Assembly (NCBI RefSeq): GCF_032854445.1
Contig: NC_088296.1
Coordinates: 14,112,706 to 14,176,705 of the forward strand
Direction of reading: 5' to 3'
Source of the DNA: Liolophura sinensis
Taxonomy: Eukaryota > Mollusca > Polyplacophora > Chitonida > Chitonidae
Length of the DNA stretch: 64,000 nt
Shown: positions 61,001 through 64,000 of the stretch, piece by piece
Numbering within the stretch: position 1 is the first letter of the stretch
Layout of the letters: the number at the start of each line of letters is the position of its first letter
Made by a program: the position numbers and the translations under genes
Notes under the pieces: generated by a model
Databases searched by the model: none
Told to the model about the DNA's origin: nothing
The model's input: only the letters and a program-made list of their open reading frames with translations

Positions 61001-61354
61001 ATGAGCGTCGTAGACAACCCCGCCATGTGCCGATCCTACATCGGCTATTACACCAAGGAAGCCGGCGGAGGAGGGTTACCTGCTTTTTGGGGTGCCAATG
61101 TACAGCGTGTTCACGGCTTGCTCGGCAGTTTTATGAAAATGGCGCAGCCCTTGTTAAAGCAGACTGTGAAAGCGTAGGGTAAAACTGCGTTACGTGCCGG
61201 ACTGAAAATCATTGACGACGTGTGGGAGGAGGGAGTACCGGTGAGCCAGTCTTTGAAACGACACGCTTTGGAGTGGGGAAACATCTGGCAGTGGCTACGC
61301 CCAGTGCAGGATGCTGGGCAAGCTGAACGGGGTGGGAGGGGAGGACGTATGTAA
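61001..61354 (+). pseudogene. Gly-rich Polinton core-like protein (adenovirus pX/pVI-like)
   Basis: ATG at 61001 and TAA at 61352-61354, one in-frame TAG at 61175-61177 and otherwise open. It reads YIGYYTKEAGGGGLPAFWGA, QRVHGLLGSFMKMAQPLLKQ, then after the TAG GKTALRAGLKIIDDV. The Y...aG.Gl..f.Ga..Qrg.Gl...f.....P.lk pattern is shared by a small Polinton protein usually located between penton and major capsid genes, as here. A capsid-internal role is inferred from adenovirus resemblance. Confidence 0.68.
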
Positions 61355-61447
61355 AACGGAAGGTCCCACGCACCGATCCCACTCATCACCTGCACGCAGG
61401 ACCAATAAGATGCGCTGTATCCACACAAAAACCCCGCTCCGCACCGG

Positions 61448-62484
61448 ATGTTTTTAGCTTGTGCCATGGCTCTCCCCCTCGCCGAGTGTTGTTCGTCGGT
61501 CAGAAGTGACTTTAATTTGTTGACCTTACCCCCTGCCGACACTAGCATTCGTAAAAGGTTGCTGGGATACTGGCCCTTCGCCAGCCTAAGCGACGTGGGG
61601 CCGGTGGAATTTCTCATCACCAACGCGGAGTGTGACACTTACTTAGACTTGGCCAACACTTGGCCTGTGGCCGCACTCGCTGTGGAAACAGGTTAACGTC
61701 TCCCTGAACGACAAACTCAACACCACTTCCACCAACATGCACCCGTACCGTGACTACTTGGAGACGTTGTTGTCTTACATCACCTTCTGAACAAAGTGTC
61801 CCTCGGCATCCGACTCACCCCGTCCAAGGACGCGCTTGCCTCGATGTGAGGAGGGTCCCGACTACAAGGCCCGCTTGGAAGAGGTGTTGATCTTTGTGTG
61901 CAAAGTCACAGTCACCAGCGGCGTTCAACTTGGGCATTTGAAAGCGATAGCCAAAGCCCCTGCCAGGTACCCTATGCGTGCTGACCAAGTCTTTCTCCGT
62001 GCCCAAAGCCCACACCCTCATCAACGAACAAAACCTATTTCTGGGTAGCTTACGGACACGCTTAGAGGTGGGATGTGTGAGCAACACGGCTTTTGACGGC
62101 AGCTAAGCTAAAATTCCGTTCCATTTCCAGCACTTTTGCACAAACTTAGTCGCCTTGCATGTCGGCGGAAGTCATATCCCTGCCAAGCCCCTGACACCCG
62201 ACTTCGAGATTGGAAATTTGGTCAGAACGTACATGAACCTCTTTACCAACACGGGAAAGGTGTTTCACGACAAGGCGAACTCCATCCTTTGCACCGCGTT
62301 GGCCAAAGGCAACACGCTGTTTTGTTTTGACGTGACCTGCAATCTCCATGACGATCACCAACTGAACATAGTCCAGCGGTTTTCCAGACCACTGTCGGAA
62401 AACAATAAGGTGGTGTACTATGCCGAATTCAACAATATCATAGAAATAGACAAAAGCCGAAACGTGCTCGGTGACTTTGCCAGT
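61448..62484 (+). pseudogene. Polinton major capsid protein (double jelly-roll)
   Basis: Three frame pieces in order. 61448-61696 has ECCSSVRSDFNLLTLPPADT and GPVEFLITNAECDTYLDLAN. About 61790-62048 has KARLEEVLIFVCKVTVTSG. From 62100 on there are IPFHFQHFCTNLVALHVGGS, PLTPDFEIGNLVRTYMNLF, GNTLFCFDVTCNL and VVYYAEFNNIIEIDKSRNVL. HPYRDYLETLLSY is visible near 61738-61776 in another frame. These are the hallmark blocks of the Polinton major capsid protein, which forms the icosahedral shell. Several frameshifts lie between 61690 and 62110. The C-terminal third is intact and runs without a stop into the protease. Confidence 0.83.
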
Positions 62485-62685
62485 CGAAAAAACAAAACAA
62501 CATGGACGGTGCAATTGCAACGTGTGCTTCAGGCGGATGTGTTTACCCGCGCTGTGCTGGGGGATGTTTACGCTCGAGACCAGCTTCCTCACCAAGTGAC
62601 CCACAAACCCTGGGCCTGCATCATCCACACAGACACGTGCCTCGGGCGGGGACAACATTGGGTAGCCGTCTTCATAGACACATAG
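62485..62685 (+). pseudogene. Adenain-type cysteine protease, truncated
   Basis: Continues in the same open frame as the capsid protein, ending at 62685. VQLQRVLQADVFTRAVLGDV matches the N-terminus of the Polinton maturation protease, and RGQHWVAVFIDT holds the expected catalytic His in a GQHW context. The rest, with Asp/Glu and the catalytic Cys, is absent: the frame stops and GC-poor sequence with AATAAA follows. The enzyme would process capsid precursors. The missing stop between capsid and protease is probably a mutation rather than a natural fusion. Confidence 0.68.
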
Positions 62686-62842
62686 GACCCACCATTGAAC
62701 GTGGAATGATCGGCGGCTGCAGACTTTCGGCACGGCCCTGTGTGGACAATAGCCCCCACCCCCCGTTTTTTTATCACTCCACAAGCCAGTGGGCTGCAAA
62801 ATAACGTTCTTTCCATGTTTTTTCCTGTTTGACATGTTATGA

Positions 62843-62912
62843 AATAAAAAACCAAAAAAAAATAATAAAGAGAAAATGACAGTCGCATACAGTGGTGTTT
62901 TGACTTTTTATT
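62843..62912. terminator. Convergent poly(A) signals between late genes and polymerase
   Basis: Plus-strand AATAAA at 62843-62848 and 62864-62869, and minus-strand AATAAA at 62912-62907. They lie where the plus-strand structural genes and the minus-strand polymerase gene meet tail to tail. Confidence 0.6.
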
Positions 62913-63010
62913 TCAGCCTTCAACGGCAATACATCAGAAGGGCATGGTATATAACTGTGGGGGATAGTCTGGTCAAATATCCAGGTAAGTGGTGCTTACA
63001 TCGTCCGGCA

Positions 63011-64000
63011 TTACTTCCCGCTTTGCGAATAGAAAAAAGTAAAAGCATCTTTCATTTGTGTGTAGGAATACACTATGTTGCCTCTCATACGCATACTGTG
63101 GTTCACATCACTTGGGCTTTGGTGGTCGCGCAGCACGGAGAGGTAAACGTCTTCTTCCGCGCCCCAAGCGCTAACGCCTTTGCAAGAGAGCTTGTCTTTA
63201 CTGTTCGTAATAGTACGCCTTCGAACACAAATTGGACGATAGCGTCAACAGTCCACTCAAATTGATAAACGTATGCCGGGAACCCTCCGCCTCGTATACT
63301 GCCTGCAGCTTAGGTTTACCCAAGGATTCCCAGTCCGGGTGAGATCAGGCCATGTACGCGGAGTCCGTGTCCATATCGCATTACTGTCAGTCCGCCTTGT
63401 TAAAAAAACGAATCATGAAATCATAATAAAACTCCAACGTACGGAATTTGGCACACTGGTACACCATACATCCTATTTGCAAGGGTAGGTTGTAACGAAT
63501 GGTTTTCTTGCTGCGCGCCATTTTCGGTACGGCACCGTACACTCTTAAGTAACTTGCGCGTCTTCGTCACATCCACATGACGGTCTTCGTTTGTGACGGT
63601 TTTGCCATAGCCGGAATTTCCCAACAACTTCATCGTTTCCCCGGTAAGAGCCTTGGCAGGGTCGGCGTCCCCTTCTCGCCGGGCTTGGCTGACGGCACCC
63701 GCGAATGATTGGAAGGCTCGCTCGGGCGTGTACTCCATCACTTGGTAGGCGCGGGTCACTACCAGTCCGTGAGTTAGATTATCACTGGAGCAAGGAAGTG
63801 GCCAGCAGAATTTTCGTACCGAACATACTCCCGATCTGCATTCGCCTGGAACCGGCCATGATGTCACTCACCTCCGCGAACTCCGCCACGGTGGGGCCTA
63901 TGTCCTCCCGGCTCACATCGGTGTTTTTAAAAATGGGTGGACAGTCAGGAAAGTCCGTTTGAGATGGTCCGGCACTTGGATGTCGCATTCCACGAAGTCA
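63011..64000 (-). pseudogene. Protein-primed DNA polymerase B of the Polinton, C-terminal half
   Basis: Minus strand, cut by the window end. From the edge inward: PPIFKNTDVSREDIGPTVAE and MFGTKILLATSLL (63988-63782). After a frameshift come THGLVVTRAYQVMEYTPERA and motif B, KLLGNSGYGK (63630-63601). After another shift come IRYNLPLQIGCMVYQCAKF and motif C, CDMDTDSAYM (63380-63351), with the two catalytic Asp kept but two stops just before it. Then SNLCSKAYYYEQ and, in a third frame, KGVSAWGAEEDVYLSVLRDH and NIVYSYTQMKDAFTFFY, ending about 63011. Motif A and the exonuclease domain would lie beyond 64000. The enzyme would copy the element from a protein primer. Confidence 0.88.

Larger units (their letters stand above)
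57190..64000 (+). mobile_element. Polinton/Maverick, left part, decayed
   Basis: A contiguous block with higher GC than its surroundings. It holds integrase, packaging ATPase, small structural proteins, penton-like protein, major capsid protein, adenain-type protease and convergent protein-primed DNA polymerase B, which together define Polintons. The left end is placed just after the IR1 arm ends, but the terminal inverted repeat cannot be proved because the right end lies beyond the window. All genes carry stops, frameshifts or deletions. The product is not expected to move or form particles. Confidence 0.92.

Noticed and set aside
62589-62888. Minus-strand 99-residue frame with hydrophobic start
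   Set aside because: It lies antisense to the Polinton protease and across the convergent poly(A) region. It has no family match.

Overview
The window looks like a piece of a marine invertebrate nuclear genome, most probably a mollusc. Exons are short, separated by long AT-rich introns and bounded by GT..AG sites. Coding density is very low. The DNA is full of tRNA-derived SINEs, minisatellites and decayed DNA transposons. The SINE types resemble ones I associate with gastropods and bivalves, but the species is not determined.

Layout. 1-13.6 kb is non-genic. It holds one arm (about 1.36-7.4 kb) of a large diverged inverted duplication whose partner is about 53.2-57.17 kb, two SINE insertions with exact target-site duplications, and a 33-bp minisatellite at 8.6-9.84 kb. 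13.65-17.82 kb is a mobile element bounded by direct repeats. It carries a His-Me-finger (HNH) endonuclease gene facing a Mutator-like transposase gene, both broken. 18.2-25.6 kb holds the 3' part of a plus-strand gene for a single-pass membrane protein: three near-identical EGF exons in a triplicated 825-bp unit, a short linker exon, a transmembrane exon and a cytoplasmic-tail exon.

25.6-43 kb is mostly repeats: a PiggyBac transposase remnant (30.4 kb), an arm of a second inverted pair (31.1-33.9 kb, partner 49.2-52.0 kb), a possible signal-peptide exon (34.4-34.6 kb, minus), several tandem arrays (37.5-40.2 kb), and an LTR-retrotransposon 5' end with primer-binding site and gag-like start (40.2-41.3 kb, minus). 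43.2-46.9 kb holds the last three exons of a minus-strand gene encoding a C-type-lectin-like domain followed by a PAN/apple domain. 47-57.2 kb is repeats and the right arms of both inverted pairs.

57.2-64 kb is the left part of a Polinton/Maverick, a virus-like DNA transposon. On the plus strand it has integrase, packaging ATPase, two small conserved proteins, penton-like minor capsid protein, a Gly-rich core-like protein, major capsid protein and adenain-type protease. Converging on the minus strand is protein-primed family-B DNA polymerase, cut by the window end. Every gene I could judge is broken by stops, frameshifts or deletions, so this is a dead copy. Its left end carries CREB/ATF-type palindromes and many inverted copies of a short motif.

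The two host genes are the only clearly splice-supported genes. Neither has its 5' end in view.
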